NCBI GenBank assembly: GCA_024742575.1
Contig: JANSYF010000001.1
Coordinates: 1-64,000 of the forward strand
From: Paracoccaceae bacterium
Lineage (GTDB): Bacteria; Pseudomonadota; Alphaproteobacteria; Rhodobacterales; Rhodobacteraceae
Direction: 5' to 3'
DNA length: 64,000 bases
Shown: positions 51,783 to 60,181 of the stretch, one piece after another
How the letters are laid out: the number at the start of each line of letters is the position of its first letter
Numbering within the stretch: position 1 is the stretch's first letter
The notes under the pieces: generated by a model
Told to the model about the DNA's origin: nothing
Seen by the model: only the letters and a program-made list of their open reading frames with translations
Databases searched by the model: none
Translations under genes and position numbers: made by a program

Positions 51783-52711
51783 GCCTGCATCCCCATGCGT
51801 CGCAGGGTGACGCGTTGCGCCAAGTCTAGCAAGGTGACCAAAACCCCCGCAAGGATTGCCGCCGCAAACAGGGCTGCCCAGATTGCCAGCGGCGTGCCGA
51901 ACTGGTCCCCGATCAGGATGCGTGCGCCCAACCCTGAAATCGCGCCCGTCGGCAATTCACCCACGATGGTCCCAACCAATGCCGCCGCGATCCCGATCTT
52001 AAGCGAGGTAAAGAGATACGGCATCGACGCGGGCAAGCGCAGTTTCAAGAAGGCTTGGAAACCTGATGCAGAATAGGTGCGCAGCAGATCAAGCTGTGCC
52101 GCGCCCGGCGATCGCAACCCTTTGACCATGCCCACAAGAACCGGAAAGTAGCACAGGTAGGCCGATATGATTGCTTTGGGCACCGTCCGCCCCTCGATCC
52201 CAATTTGGCTCGACAGCACAATGATCATGGGTGCCAACGCCACAATTGGTACTGTTTGACTGATAATGGCCCACGGCATCAGGCTCATGTTCACGACCCG
52301 GCTGTAGACGATGGCAATCGCCCCCACCATGCCAAGCACAGTGCCCAGCGCAAAGCCCCAGAGCGTCGACTGCAGTGTGATCCAACCGTGGTAGATCAGC
52401 GACCGCTTGGACATTGATCGCCCCTTCAGTGCCATCTCGCCCGTCGTTTTCCAAAGCTCCGACCCCACCTGATTAGGTGTCGGCAGGCGCGGTCGATCAA
52501 GGCTGTAGCCCAAGTTGATATGCTCGGAATTGTCGATCATAAGCCGCCAGATCGGTTGATCGAACCGCGCGCGCGACTCGGCCGGCACAACATCTGCGCC
52601 CGCCCGTTCGGCCACATCCAGCGCCCCACGGATGTTCATCGGGGCCACAGCCGCGTACCAGATCGCGACCAAAGCGGCGAGCACGGTCAGGATGGGCAAT
52701 AAGGTTCTCAT
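51779..52711 (-). CDS. ABC transporter permease (pyrimidine-type importer), subunit 1
   Basis: A 310-residue permease of the same family. The EAA loop is GAAQLDLLRTYSASGFQAFL followed by LRLPASMPYLFTSLKIGIAA. The N-terminal helix (LLPILTVLAALVAIWYAAVA) is followed by a periplasmic segment of about 75 residues with ESRARFDQPIWRLMIDNSEH, longer than usual for this family. It begins six bases after the ATPase gene. Confidence 0.89.
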   Translation of the reverse strand: MRTLLPILTVLAALVAIWYAAVAPMNIRGALDVAERAGADVVPAESRARFDQPIWRLMIDNSEHINLGYSLDRPRLPTPNQVGSELWKTTGEMALKGRSMSKRSLIYHGWITLQSTLWGFALGTVLGMVGAIAIVYSRVVNMSLMPWAIISQTVPIVALAPMIIVLSSQIGIEGRTVPKAIISAYLCYFPVLVGMVKGLRSPGAAQLDLLRTYSASGFQAFLKLRLPASMPYLFTSLKIGIAAALVGTIVGELPTGAISGLGARILIGDQFGTPLAIWAALFAAAILAGVLVTLLDLAQRVTLRRMGMQA

Positions 52712-52717
52712 GATGCC

Positions 52718-53539
52718 TCAATCGTCATAGGCATGCCCCGCCCGCAGCCCTTCACGCACCCGATGCGCAATGGCCAGAAACTCGGGCGTATCGCGAATGT
52801 CGAGCGGACGCTCCTTTGGCAGTGGGCTGTCGATCACATCAGTGATCCTTCCCGGTCGCGGACTCATCACCACGATCTTGGTCGACAGATACACCGCCTC
52901 TGGGATCGAATGGGTGACAAAGCCAATGGTCTTTTCCGTCCGCGCCCACAGCTCCAAAAGCTGCTCGTTCAGGTGGTCGCGCACGATCTCGTCCAGAGCA
53001 CCGAACGGCTCATCCATCAGCAGGATATCTGCATCAAACGCCAGTGCCCGCGCAATCGAGGCCCGCTGCTGCATCCCACCGGACAGTTGCCAAGGATATT
53101 TCTTGCCGAAATTCGACAACTCCACGAGGTCCAGCACCCGCGCGATCCGCTCGGCTTGTTCGGCCCTCGAATACCCCATGATCTCCAGCGGCAATGCAAT
53201 GTTCTTCTCGATCGTGCGCCACGGATACAATCCCGCCGCCTGAAAGACATAACCATAGGCCCGCGCACGCCTCGCCTCGTCCGGGGTCATACCGTTGACA
53301 GTCAGCGTCCCACCCGTCGGCGTCTCAAGCGCCGCGATACAGCGCAAAAACGTCGTCTTACCGCAGCCCGACGGCCCGATGAAGCTGACGAACTCCCCTT
53401 TGCCGATATCCAGATCGATACCAGACAGCGCATGCACCGGCCCGTCATTAGTCTGAAAGGTCAGGTCCAGCGATTTTGCAGAAATCACTGGCTTGGTCGT
53501 GCTCCGGTCAGTGACCGGAGCGTCTGCTTGGTCTTGCAT
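52718..53539 (-). CDS. ABC transporter ATP-binding protein (pyrimidine-type importer)
   Basis: The 273-residue ATPase has Walker A GPSGCGKTT, Q loop VFQAAGLYPWRT, signature LSGGMQQRASIARALAFDAD, Walker B ILLMDEPFGALDE and switch His in FVTHSIPEAVYLS. It is of the nitrate/sulfonate/taurine importer class. I start at the ATG at 53539, which overlaps the hydantoinase stop (TGATG). The TTG one codon earlier in the ORF track is less likely. It powers the two permeases encoded next. Confidence 0.93.
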   Translation of the reverse strand: MQDQADAPVTDRSTTKPVISAKSLDLTFQTNDGPVHALSGIDLDIGKGEFVSFIGPSGCGKTTFLRCIAALETPTGGTLTVNGMTPDEARRARAYGYVFQAAGLYPWRTIEKNIALPLEIMGYSRAEQAERIARVLDLVELSNFGKKYPWQLSGGMQQRASIARALAFDADILLMDEPFGALDEIVRDHLNEQLLELWARTEKTIGFVTHSIPEAVYLSTKIVVMSPRPGRITDVIDSPLPKERPLDIRDTPEFLAIAHRVREGLRAGHAYDD

Positions 53540-54993
53540 CAAACCCCCGTCGCAGGGATGCCAGTCCGCTCAACCGGGCGCGGCGCAGTCAGTTCCTTCC
53601 ACGTCGACAGTGCACGGTTCACGGTCCCGTTGCCCGGTCGCTTGATGAACTGACCATGCCCTTCCTGCGTGCGTACCTCGCCATCGTGGATCGCCACATG
53701 GCCGCGCGTCAGCGTGAACCTCGGCAGTCCTTTGACATGCTGTCCCTCGAAGACATTGTAGTCGATAGACGATTGTTGGGAGTTTGCTGCAATCGTCTTG
53801 GTCTTCGCCGGGTCCCAGACAACGATGTCTGCGTCTGCCCCCACCAAGATCGCCCCTTTGCGGGGATAGCAGTTGAGGATCTTGGCAATATTGGTCGACG
53901 TCACCGCTACAAATTCATTCATCGTCAATCGGCCGGTTTCGACTCCATGTGTCCAAAGCATCGGCAGTCGATCCTCCAGTCCCCCTGTGCCGTTGGGAAT
54001 CTTGGTGAAGTCACCAACGCCATAGCGTTTCTGCTCAGTGGTGAAGGCACAATGGTCTGTCGCGACGACCGATAGTGTGCCCGATTGCAGACCTGCCCAA
54101 AGGCTATCCTGATGCTTTTTGTTGCGGAATGGCGGTGACATGACTCGGCGCGCGGCGTGGTCCCAGTCTTTGTTGAAGTATTCGCTCTCATCCAGCGTCA
54201 GGTGCTGGATCAGGGGCTCACCCCAAACGCGTTTGCCTTGCATCTTGGCGCGGCGGATCGCTTCGTGCGCTTCTTCGCACGAGGTGTGCACCACATAAAG
54301 CGGCACACCCGCCATGTCGGCAATCATGATGGCCCGGTTGGTCGCTTCTCCCTCGACCTGAGATGGGCGCGAATAAGCGTGCGCCTCGGGCCCGGTGTTC
54401 CCCTCGGCCAGCAGTTTAGCGCTGAGTTCCGCCACCACATCGCCGTTTTCAGCATGCACCATTGCGATGCCACCCAATTCGGCGAGACGGTTGAACGACG
54501 CGAACAGCTCATCGTCGTTGACCATCAGCGCACCCTTATAGGCAAGGAAATGCTTGAACGTCGTGATTCCGCGATCCTCAATGACGGATTGCATGTCATT
54601 GAAAACTTGCTCGCCCCACCACGTCACGGCCATGTGGAACGAATAATCACAATTCGCGCGGGTCGACTTGTTGTCCCACCGCTTCAGCGCATCGTGCAGC
54701 CCTTCACCTTGGTTCGGCAGACAGAAATCCACCACCATCGTCGTACCACCCGCCAGTGCCGCGCGAGTTCCGCTCTCAAAGTCATCCGAGGAATAGGTCC
54801 CCATGAATGGCATCTCGAGATGGACATGCGGATCAATTCCACCAGGCATGACATAACACCCAGTGGCATCCAGTTCCTCGTCGCCCTTCAGCTCTGGCCC
54901 GATCTCAAGGATCACCCCGTTCTCGATCAAGACATCCGCCTTGTACGTCAGGTCCGCTGTAACAACCGTTCCGTTCTTGATGACTGTGGTCAT
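53539..54993 (-). CDS. hydA: Dihydropyrimidinase (D-hydantoinase type)
   Basis: A 484-residue cyclic amidohydrolase. Zinc ligands His56 and His58 are in GIDPHVHLEMPF, the carbamylated Lys153 is in FKHFLAYKGALMV, and further metal ligands are in VHAENGD, YVVHTSCEEAHEAI and VVATDHCAFTTEQK (Asp). These match dihydropyrimidinases, which open dihydrouracil or dihydrothymine to N-carbamoyl beta-amino acids. It stands between the amidohydrolase that takes the next step and the ABC importer, and it completes the PreT/PreA pathway encoded 3 kb away. Confidence 0.95.
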   Translation of the reverse strand: MTTVIKNGTVVTADLTYKADVLIENGVILEIGPELKGDEELDATGCYVMPGGIDPHVHLEMPFMGTYSSDDFESGTRAALAGGTTMVVDFCLPNQGEGLHDALKRWDNKSTRANCDYSFHMAVTWWGEQVFNDMQSVIEDRGITTFKHFLAYKGALMVNDDELFASFNRLAELGGIAMVHAENGDVVAELSAKLLAEGNTGPEAHAYSRPSQVEGEATNRAIMIADMAGVPLYVVHTSCEEAHEAIRRAKMQGKRVWGEPLIQHLTLDESEYFNKDWDHAARRVMSPPFRNKKHQDSLWAGLQSGTLSVVATDHCAFTTEQKRYGVGDFTKIPNGTGGLEDRLPMLWTHGVETGRLTMNEFVAVTSTNIAKILNCYPRKGAILVGADADIVVWDPAKTKTIAANSQQSSIDYNVFEGQHVKGLPRFTLTRGHVAIHDGEVRTQEGHGQFIKRPGNGTVNRALSTWKELTAPRPVERTGIPATGV

Positions 54994-55007
54994 GGTTTAC
55001 TCCGTGG

Positions 55008-55080
55008 TCCTGATCTTCTCTGGTTCAAAAATACTTCGGGGGAGTCGCGCGTCGCGCGACGGGGGCAGAGCCCCCGATCT
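55008..55080 (+). repeat. GC-rich interspersed repeat, copy 2
   Basis: The sequence GATCTTCTCTGGTTCAAAAA leads to TACTTCGGGGG, a GTCGCGCG/CGCGCGAC stem and GGGGGCAGAGCCCCCGAT, ending at the amidohydrolase stop. It shares its terminal blocks and closing hairpin with copy 1 at 22744, whereas the middle stem differs. It separates the amidohydrolase and hydA genes inside what is otherwise one transcription unit. Confidence 0.68.
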
Positions 55081-56329
55081 AGCTGACGATCCCCGCCGTC
55101 TCGACGACCGCATGGAACAAAACATCCGTCCCCGCCGTCGCCCATTCCTTGGAAATCTCTTCAGCTTCATTGTGCGAGAGACCGTCAACGCAGGGACACA
55201 TCACCATCGCCGTCGGGGCCACATCGTTGATCCAGCAGGCGTCATGCCCCGCACCAGAGACAATATCCATGTGACTGTAGCCCAAACGTTCGGCGGCATC
55301 CCGGATCGCGCTGACGCAATTCTCATCAAACGCAGGAGGATCAAACTGTCCGACGATGTGGCAGTCAAACTCTACACCGATGTCCCGGCACAGCTTTGGC
55401 GCGCGTTCCATGAACTCCGCGACCATGGCGTTCAGCTTGTCGAGAAGATGCGTCCGCATATCGACGGTGAAGACCACCTTGCCCGGAATTATGTTTCGGC
55501 TGTTGGGGTAGACGTCGATATGTCCGATGGCGCCGACCGCATTGGGTTGGTTCTTCATCGCGATCTCGTGCACCAGCTCTGTCACCAGCGCCAGCCCGCG
55601 CCCTGCATTTTTGCGCATATGCATGGGGGTTGATCCGGTATGACTTTCCTTTCCGGTCACAGTGCATTCGATCCAGCGCAGACCCTGCCCATGAGTGACA
55701 ACGCCAATGTCTTTTCCCTCAGCTTCGAGGATCGGACCCTGTTCGATATGCAGTTCGAAGAAGGCGTGCATTTTGCGATCACCGACCTTTTCCGTGCCCT
55801 TCCAACCGATGCGCTCCAACTCGTCACCAAATTTCTTGCCCTGCGCATCCTCCCGATCAAACGCCCAGTCCAGCGTGTGTTTTCCCGCAAACACACCGGA
55901 CGCCAACATAGCCGGCGCAAAGCGGGTGCCTTCTTCGTTTGTCCAGTTGGTGACAATGATCGGATGTTTGGTCTTGATCCCCAGATCATTGAGAGAGCGC
56001 AGAATCTCAAGCCCTCCAAGAACACCCAGGACGCCATCGTATTTTCCGCCCGTGGGCTGCGTATCGAGGTGCGAACCCACATAAACCGGCAGCGCGTTCG
56101 GGTCTGTGCCCTCGCGCCGTGCAAACATGTTACCAATCTCATCAAGACCCATGGTACAGCCCGCATCTGTGCACCATTTCTGGAACAGCGCACGACCTTC
56201 GGCATCTTCATCAGTCAGGGTCTGGCGGTTGTTGCCACCGGCCACACCCGGCCCAATCTTGGCCATTTCCATGAGACTGTCCCAAAGACGGTCGCCATTG
56301 ATCCGCAGGTTTTCACCGGGTGCTGCCAT
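55079..56329 (-). CDS. Zn-dependent N-carbamoyl amidohydrolase (beta-ureidopropionase/allantoate type)
   Basis: This 416-residue M20-family enzyme starts at the ATG at 56329 with GAGGGA upstream. Binuclear metal ligands are visible in VYVGSHLDTQPTGGKYDGVL (His, Asp), NWTNEEGTRFAPAM (Glu-Glu), ELHIEQGPILE (His) and the C-terminal VDGLSHNEAEEIS (His). TGKESHTGSTPMHMRKNAGR is in the dimerisation domain. Enzymes of this group hydrolyse N-carbamoyl-beta-alanine, N-carbamoyl amino acids or allantoate. Beside hydA, N-carbamoyl-beta-amino acids are the expected substrate. It is the first gene of the operon. Confidence 0.92.
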   Translation of the reverse strand: MAAPGENLRINGDRLWDSLMEMAKIGPGVAGGNNRQTLTDEDAEGRALFQKWCTDAGCTMGLDEIGNMFARREGTDPNALPVYVGSHLDTQPTGGKYDGVLGVLGGLEILRSLNDLGIKTKHPIIVTNWTNEEGTRFAPAMLASGVFAGKHTLDWAFDREDAQGKKFGDELERIGWKGTEKVGDRKMHAFFELHIEQGPILEAEGKDIGVVTHGQGLRWIECTVTGKESHTGSTPMHMRKNAGRGLALVTELVHEIAMKNQPNAVGAIGHIDVYPNSRNIIPGKVVFTVDMRTHLLDKLNAMVAEFMERAPKLCRDIGVEFDCHIVGQFDPPAFDENCVSAIRDAAERLGYSHMDIVSGAGHDACWINDVAPTAMVMCPCVDGLSHNEAEEISKEWATAGTDVLFHAVVETAGIVS

Positions 56330-56387
56330 TTTGGTTCCCTCGCCGCTGGTGCCTCTTACGTCACGACAAATCACCGTTCGCAAGTTT

Positions 56388-56403
56388 TTTACCATTTGGT
56401 AAA
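56388..56403. promoter_or_regulatory. Candidate RutR-type operator at the amidohydrolase/regulator divergent promoter
   Basis: TTTACCATTTGGTAAA has perfect 7-base arms around TT, 58 bases before the amidohydrolase ATG and 113 bases before the tetR-type start. It matches the form of the E. coli RutR site (TTGACCA-N2-TGGTCAA as I recall) and the second copy before preT. Regulation by the adjacent RutR-like protein is inferred. Confidence 0.7.
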
Positions 56404-56516
56404 GTTACGATTGCAACGCGCCCCCAAGCTGTCAAGGTGTGTTCTTAAATGAGTTGATCCGCAGCGCCCCGCAACCGGGGTAGATGCCTGAATTTGAAGC
56501 GTGAGAGACATCGCCC

Positions 56517-57131
56517 GTGAACAATCCTGCCCGCAAACCAAGCCGTATTCAGACCGAAAACCGTCAGCGTATCCGCGACGCTGCCTTGGGACTGTTCGCA
56601 ACACACGGGTTCCGAGGCACCACGCTTGACCAAATCGCTGACGCTTGCGGCATGCACAAACCGAACTTGATTTACTATTATGAAAGCAAAGAAGCGATCC
56701 ATATCGACCTTCTGAATACGCTGATGGAAGAATGGCTCAACCCACTTGATTCGATGAACCCCGAGGGTGACCCACTTGAGGAAATTACTGCGTACATCCG
56801 GCGGAAGATGGAAATGAGCCGTCTATATCCGCGGGAATCTCGGCTTTTCGCCAATGAGATCGTTCAGGGCGCGCCGCGAATGTTACCGCATCTGGAGACC
56901 ACGCTGAAACCGCTCTTCGATAAACAGTGTGGGATCATTGCGAAATGGATGAACGACGGCAAAATCGCAGAAATGGACCCCGCTCACCTGATTTTTTCGA
57001 TTTGGGCCGTGACCCAGCATTATGCTGATTTCGAAGCGCAGATCGCGGTCCTGCTGCCCGGGGATGACAAACGAGAACGCGGCGCGGAGCAGTTTGTCGA
57101 AATGATGTTCCGGAAGGTGCTGATGCCGTAG
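56517..57131 (+). CDS. rutR: TetR-family regulator, RutR-like
   Basis: The 204-residue protein has a TetR helix-turn-helix (RIRDAALGLFATHGFRGTTL, then DQIADACGMHKPNLIYYYES) and a C-terminal domain matching RutR. Stretches such as SRLFANEIVQGAPRMLPHLE and AHLIFSIWAVTQHYADFEAQ parallel the E. coli protein, whose ligand is uracil. The start is a GTG. It is divergent from the pyrimidine operon, with a RutR-like dyad between them and another before preT. It is thus the likely uracil- or thymine-responsive repressor of the locus. Confidence 0.88.
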   Translation: MNNPARKPSRIQTENRQRIRDAALGLFATHGFRGTTLDQIADACGMHKPNLIYYYESKEAIHIDLLNTLMEEWLNPLDSMNPEGDPLEEITAYIRRKMEMSRLYPRESRLFANEIVQGAPRMLPHLETTLKPLFDKQCGIIAKWMNDGKIAEMDPAHLIFSIWAVTQHYADFEAQIAVLLPGDDKRERGAEQFVEMMFRKVLMP

Positions 57132-57175
57132 CGGTGTTTATCTCGGATTAACCAATGCTTCTGCACTATAGCGAC

Positions 57176-57418
57176 ATGACACAGCATCTGGTTTTTTCCG
57201 ATTCCCCGAGATTGAACGCCCCATGGCGCGATCAGTTGTTCAATACACGCGCCGCCAAGCACGGTGGTATCATTCGGCGAAACAAACACAGCATTAACCG
57301 CGAAATCGGTGTGTCTTTGCTTGTTGCTGAGGGGCGCGCACGCGGCTTCCGCCTCTACGAGGTTGGCGATGACTACGTAATCGTTTGTCACCGCCGCACC
57401 ATTCGACAGCTTTGCTAA
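57176..57418 (+). CDS. Small conserved-looking protein of unknown function
   Basis: An 80-residue protein from the ATG at 57176 (87 from 57155). It contains APWRDQLFNTRAAKHGGIIR, EIGVSLLVAEGRARGFRLYE and DDYVIVCHRRTIRQLC. I recall similar tiny proteins in Rhodobacteraceae, sometimes annotated as phosphoribosylanthranilate isomerase-like without evidence. Basic N-terminal half, beta-strand-like C-terminus. No ribosome-binding site decides between the two starts. It ends two bases before the large paired palindrome. Confidence 0.6.
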   Translation: MTQHLVFSDSPRLNAPWRDQLFNTRAAKHGGIIRRNKHSINREIGVSLLVAEGRARGFRLYEVGDDYVIVCHRRTIRQLC

Positions 57419-57419
57419 A

Positions 57420-57477
57420 GTTGCAGAAAATTCGTACGAATTTTCTGCAACGCAAGATTATTCGTACGAATAATCTT
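57420..57477. repeat. Paired perfect palindromes between convergent genes
   Basis: A perfect 32-base palindrome (57420-57451, centre AAAATTCGTACGAATTTT) is followed after two bases by a perfect 24-base one (57454-57477, centre TATTCGTACGAATA). Both are centred on TTCGTACGAA, as is the first element at 32418. They fill the gap between the small protein and preA, whose stop touches the second. A bidirectional terminator is likely. Confidence 0.8.
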
Positions 57478-58783
57478 ACTCAGCCGCCTGCGCCACTGCA
57501 GGGTTGTTCGGGTGGGTCGTCCAATCCCCATGCTCTGCTTCAACCGGACGGCCTGTCCGCTCATCAACGGCACCAGCCACTAGTTCTTCCATCGTGATGC
57601 AGGCCTCCACCGGACACACATTCACACACAGATTACAGGCCACACATTCGTCATCTTTGACCGTGAACACACGGTCCTCCGACATGGCAATCGCTTGATG
57701 CGAAGTATCCTCGCAGGCCGCGAAACAACGACCGCAGGAAATACACATATCCTGATTGATCCGCGCCTTGGTCACGTAATTCAGGTTCAGATTCTGCCAG
57801 TCACTGATATTCGGAACCGCCCGCCCGATCAGATCAGACGTCGATGCCAGTCCCTTTTCATCAAGATATTGCGACAGCCCTGAAACCATCTCTTGAACAA
57901 TTTTGAAGCCATAGGTCATTGCAGCCGTACAGACCTGCACATTACCCGCGCCCAGCGCCATGAACTCGGCCGCATCCTTCCATGTGGTAACGCCACCAAT
58001 GCCCGAAATCGGCAAACCACGCATCTCGGGAGACCGCGCAATCTCAGCCACCATGTTCAGTGCGATCGGTTTGACCGCAGGCCCACAATAGCCGCCATGT
58101 GCGCCCTTGCCGTCAATCGTCGGCTCTGGCGCGAACAGGTCAAGATCGACCGATGTAATGGAATTGATGGTGTTGATCAGACTCACCGCATCGGCACCAC
58201 CAGCATGCGCTGCCATAGCAGGTTTGCGAATGTCGGTGATATTCGGCGTCAGCTTCACGATACAGGGCATGCGCGTGTTCTGTTTCACCCAACGCGTGAC
58301 CATTTCGATATACTCTGGCACCTGACCGACGGCCGACCCCATCCCTCGCTCGGACATGCCGTGCGGGCAACCGAAGTTCAGTTCGACCCCATCCGCGCCA
58401 GTCTCTTCGACCAGCGGCAGAATCGCCTTCCAAGCCTCTTCAACACAAGGCACCATCAGCGACACGACCATCGCGCGGTCGGGATAGTCCCGCTTAACAG
58501 ACTTGATCTCACGCAGGTTCGCTTCCAAAGGCCGATCGGTGATCAGTTCAATGTTGTTAAGTCCCAAGAGCCGCCGATCCGCACCCCAGATCGCGCCATA
58601 GCGGGGCCCGTTCACGTTCACGACGGGTGGCCCAGCCTCGCCCAGCGTCTTCCAGACGACGCCGCCCCAGCCTGCCTCAAAAGCGCGGCGAACGTTGTAT
58701 TCCTTGTCCGTAGGTGGCGCCGAGGCAAGCCAGAACGGGTTCGGGCTTTTGATGCCCACGAAATCGGTTGTCAGGTCAGCCAT
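57476..58783 (-). CDS. preA: NAD-dependent dihydropyrimidine dehydrogenase subunit PreA
   Basis: A 435-residue protein with a class I/II dihydroorotate-dehydrogenase-like FMN barrel (about 5-315; VELNFGCPHGMSERGMGSAV, VKLTPNITDIRKPAMAAHAG, GLPISGIGGVTTWKDAAEFM). A two-cluster ferredoxin domain follows (CISCGRCFAACED and CVACNLCVNVCPVEA, about 335-385). It reduces uracil and thymine to dihydropyrimidines. The ATG at 58783 is set by GGGAGG. The ORF-track start is two codons longer. Downstream of preT in one operon. Confidence 0.95.
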   Translation of the reverse strand: MADLTTDFVGIKSPNPFWLASAPPTDKEYNVRRAFEAGWGGVVWKTLGEAGPPVVNVNGPRYGAIWGADRRLLGLNNIELITDRPLEANLREIKSVKRDYPDRAMVVSLMVPCVEEAWKAILPLVEETGADGVELNFGCPHGMSERGMGSAVGQVPEYIEMVTRWVKQNTRMPCIVKLTPNITDIRKPAMAAHAGGADAVSLINTINSITSVDLDLFAPEPTIDGKGAHGGYCGPAVKPIALNMVAEIARSPEMRGLPISGIGGVTTWKDAAEFMALGAGNVQVCTAAMTYGFKIVQEMVSGLSQYLDEKGLASTSDLIGRAVPNISDWQNLNLNYVTKARINQDMCISCGRCFAACEDTSHQAIAMSEDRVFTVKDDECVACNLCVNVCPVEACITMEELVAGAVDERTGRPVEAEHGDWTTHPNNPAVAQAAE

Positions 58784-58799
58784 TCTCAATCCTCCCGGA

Positions 58800-60125
58800 T
58801 CAGGCGCGCATCAGCGCATTGTGGATGTCTTCAGCGGCGTCGCGCCCTTCCGCGACCGCCGTCACGGTAAGGTCATCGCCCCCGGCAGCACAGTCTCCGC
58901 CAGCCCAGACGCCGTTGACCGAAGTGCGGCCTGGACCGGTCACGGCAATCTTGCGACCGTCGAGATCGGGCAGGTCTTCACCTGTCAGCGTTTGTCCGAT
59001 GGCCTTGAACACCTGATCGGCGGCAAGTCGGAAGGTCTGCCCGGTCGGCTTCAGTTCGTCATCCGTGAATTCGAAATCGATCTCTCGCACAGCTCCGTTA
59101 CCATGAACGGCCACTGGCGATGCGTTGGTGATGATCCGCACACCTTTGGCGGCGGCCAGGTCCTGTTCCCAGACCGAGGCATTCATCCTGTCGCGGCCCC
59201 GGCGATAGACGATCGTGACGTTCAACGCACCAAGCAATTTCGACTGAACCGCCGCATCCACGGCCGTCATCCCGCCGCCGATTACAACCACATCACGACC
59301 CACCGGCAACCTGCTTAGGTCTGTAGCCTGCCGCAGATCAGCAATGAAATCCACTGCGTCCAGAACGCCGTCTTTGTCAGCACCTGGCGCATGCAGCGCG
59401 TTCACACCACCAAGACCCATGCCAAGAAACACGGCGTCAAAGTCTGACGTAAGATTCGACATGGTGACATCGCGCCCCAGCGCCGTGTTGTTGCGGATCT
59501 CGATGCCCCCGATCTGAAGCAGCCAATCGACCTCGCGTGCGGCAAAATCTTTGGTACTCTTGTAGGCGGCGATGCCATATTCGTTCAAACCACCCGCCTT
59601 GGGCCGGGCATCGAACACAACCACATCATGTCCGTTCATCGCCAAACGGTGCGCGCAAGCAAGCCCTGCCGGACCGGCCCCGACAACGGCAATCCGCTTG
59701 CCAGTCGAGGCCGCCCGGGAGAACGGGTGCACACCCTGCGCCATCAAAGTGTCCGTCGCATAGCGCTGCAACCGGCCAATTTGGACCGGCTCACCTTCAG
59801 CGGCTTCGCGCACGCAGACCTCTTCGCACAGGGTTTCGGTGGGACAGACGCGGGCGCACATGCCGCCCATGATGTTCTGCGTCAAAATTGTCTTGGCTGC
59901 CGCCTCGGGCGTGCCGGTGGCGATCTGGCGAATGAAAAGCGGGATGTCGATATCCGTGGGGCACGCGGTAATGCAGGGGGCATCGTGGCAGAAGTAGCAT
60001 CGATCCGCCGCCACAAGCGCTTCGTGATCACCTAGAGGCGCGTGCAAATCTGCAAACCCTGCGCTGAGAGCGTCGGCGTCCAATCGACCCGAAACAACCC
60101 CTTCTTTCAAAGCTCTGGCGTCCAT
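58800..60125 (-). CDS. preT: NAD-dependent dihydropyrimidine dehydrogenase subunit PreT
   Basis: The 441-residue protein is of the glutamate-synthase small-subunit type. N-terminal cysteines for Fe-S clusters are in ADRCYFCHDAPCITACPTDI and GGMCARVCPTETLCEEVCVR, then two Rossmann motifs: VVGAGPAGLACAHRLAMNGH (FAD) and VVVIGGGMTAVDAAVQSKLL (NAD). It feeds electrons from NADH to PreA. Adjacent preA and the absence of gltB exclude glutamate synthase. CGGAG seven bases before the ATG at 60125 supports this start over the GTG at 60131. Confidence 0.93.
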   Translation of the reverse strand: MDARALKEGVVSGRLDADALSAGFADLHAPLGDHEALVAADRCYFCHDAPCITACPTDIDIPLFIRQIATGTPEAAAKTILTQNIMGGMCARVCPTETLCEEVCVREAAEGEPVQIGRLQRYATDTLMAQGVHPFSRAASTGKRIAVVGAGPAGLACAHRLAMNGHDVVVFDARPKAGGLNEYGIAAYKSTKDFAAREVDWLLQIGGIEIRNNTALGRDVTMSNLTSDFDAVFLGMGLGGVNALHAPGADKDGVLDAVDFIADLRQATDLSRLPVGRDVVVIGGGMTAVDAAVQSKLLGALNVTIVYRRGRDRMNASVWEQDLAAAKGVRIITNASPVAVHGNGAVREIDFEFTDDELKPTGQTFRLAADQVFKAIGQTLTGEDLPDLDGRKIAVTGPGRTSVNGVWAGGDCAAGGDDLTVTAVAEGRDAAEDIHNALMRA

Positions 60126-60181
60126 CTTCACACTCCGAAATCAAATTGATCTTTCCGCAAACGCTCTCATGGGTCAAAAAT

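Noticed and set aside
52733-55086. Long plus-strand ORFs opposite the ABC ATPase and hydA genes (52733-53653 and 54157-55086)
   Set aside because: Antisense frames of genes with intact Walker and metal-ligand motifs; composition typical of shadows.
16758-57477. Paired hairpins as insertion-sequence ends or a CRISPR-like array
   Set aside because: No transposase gene, no direct repeats flanking them, no regular spacer arrangement, and most stem sequences differ between sites.
57893-58870. 325-residue plus-strand ORF
   Set aside because: Antisense to preA and the preT end. The preA frame has clear FMN barrel and ferredoxin motifs, so this is a shadow.
58800-60125. Reading preT as glutamate synthase small subunit (gltD)
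   Set aside because: No gltB is near. preA lies directly downstream, and dihydropyrimidinase genes and a RutR-like regulator are adjacent.
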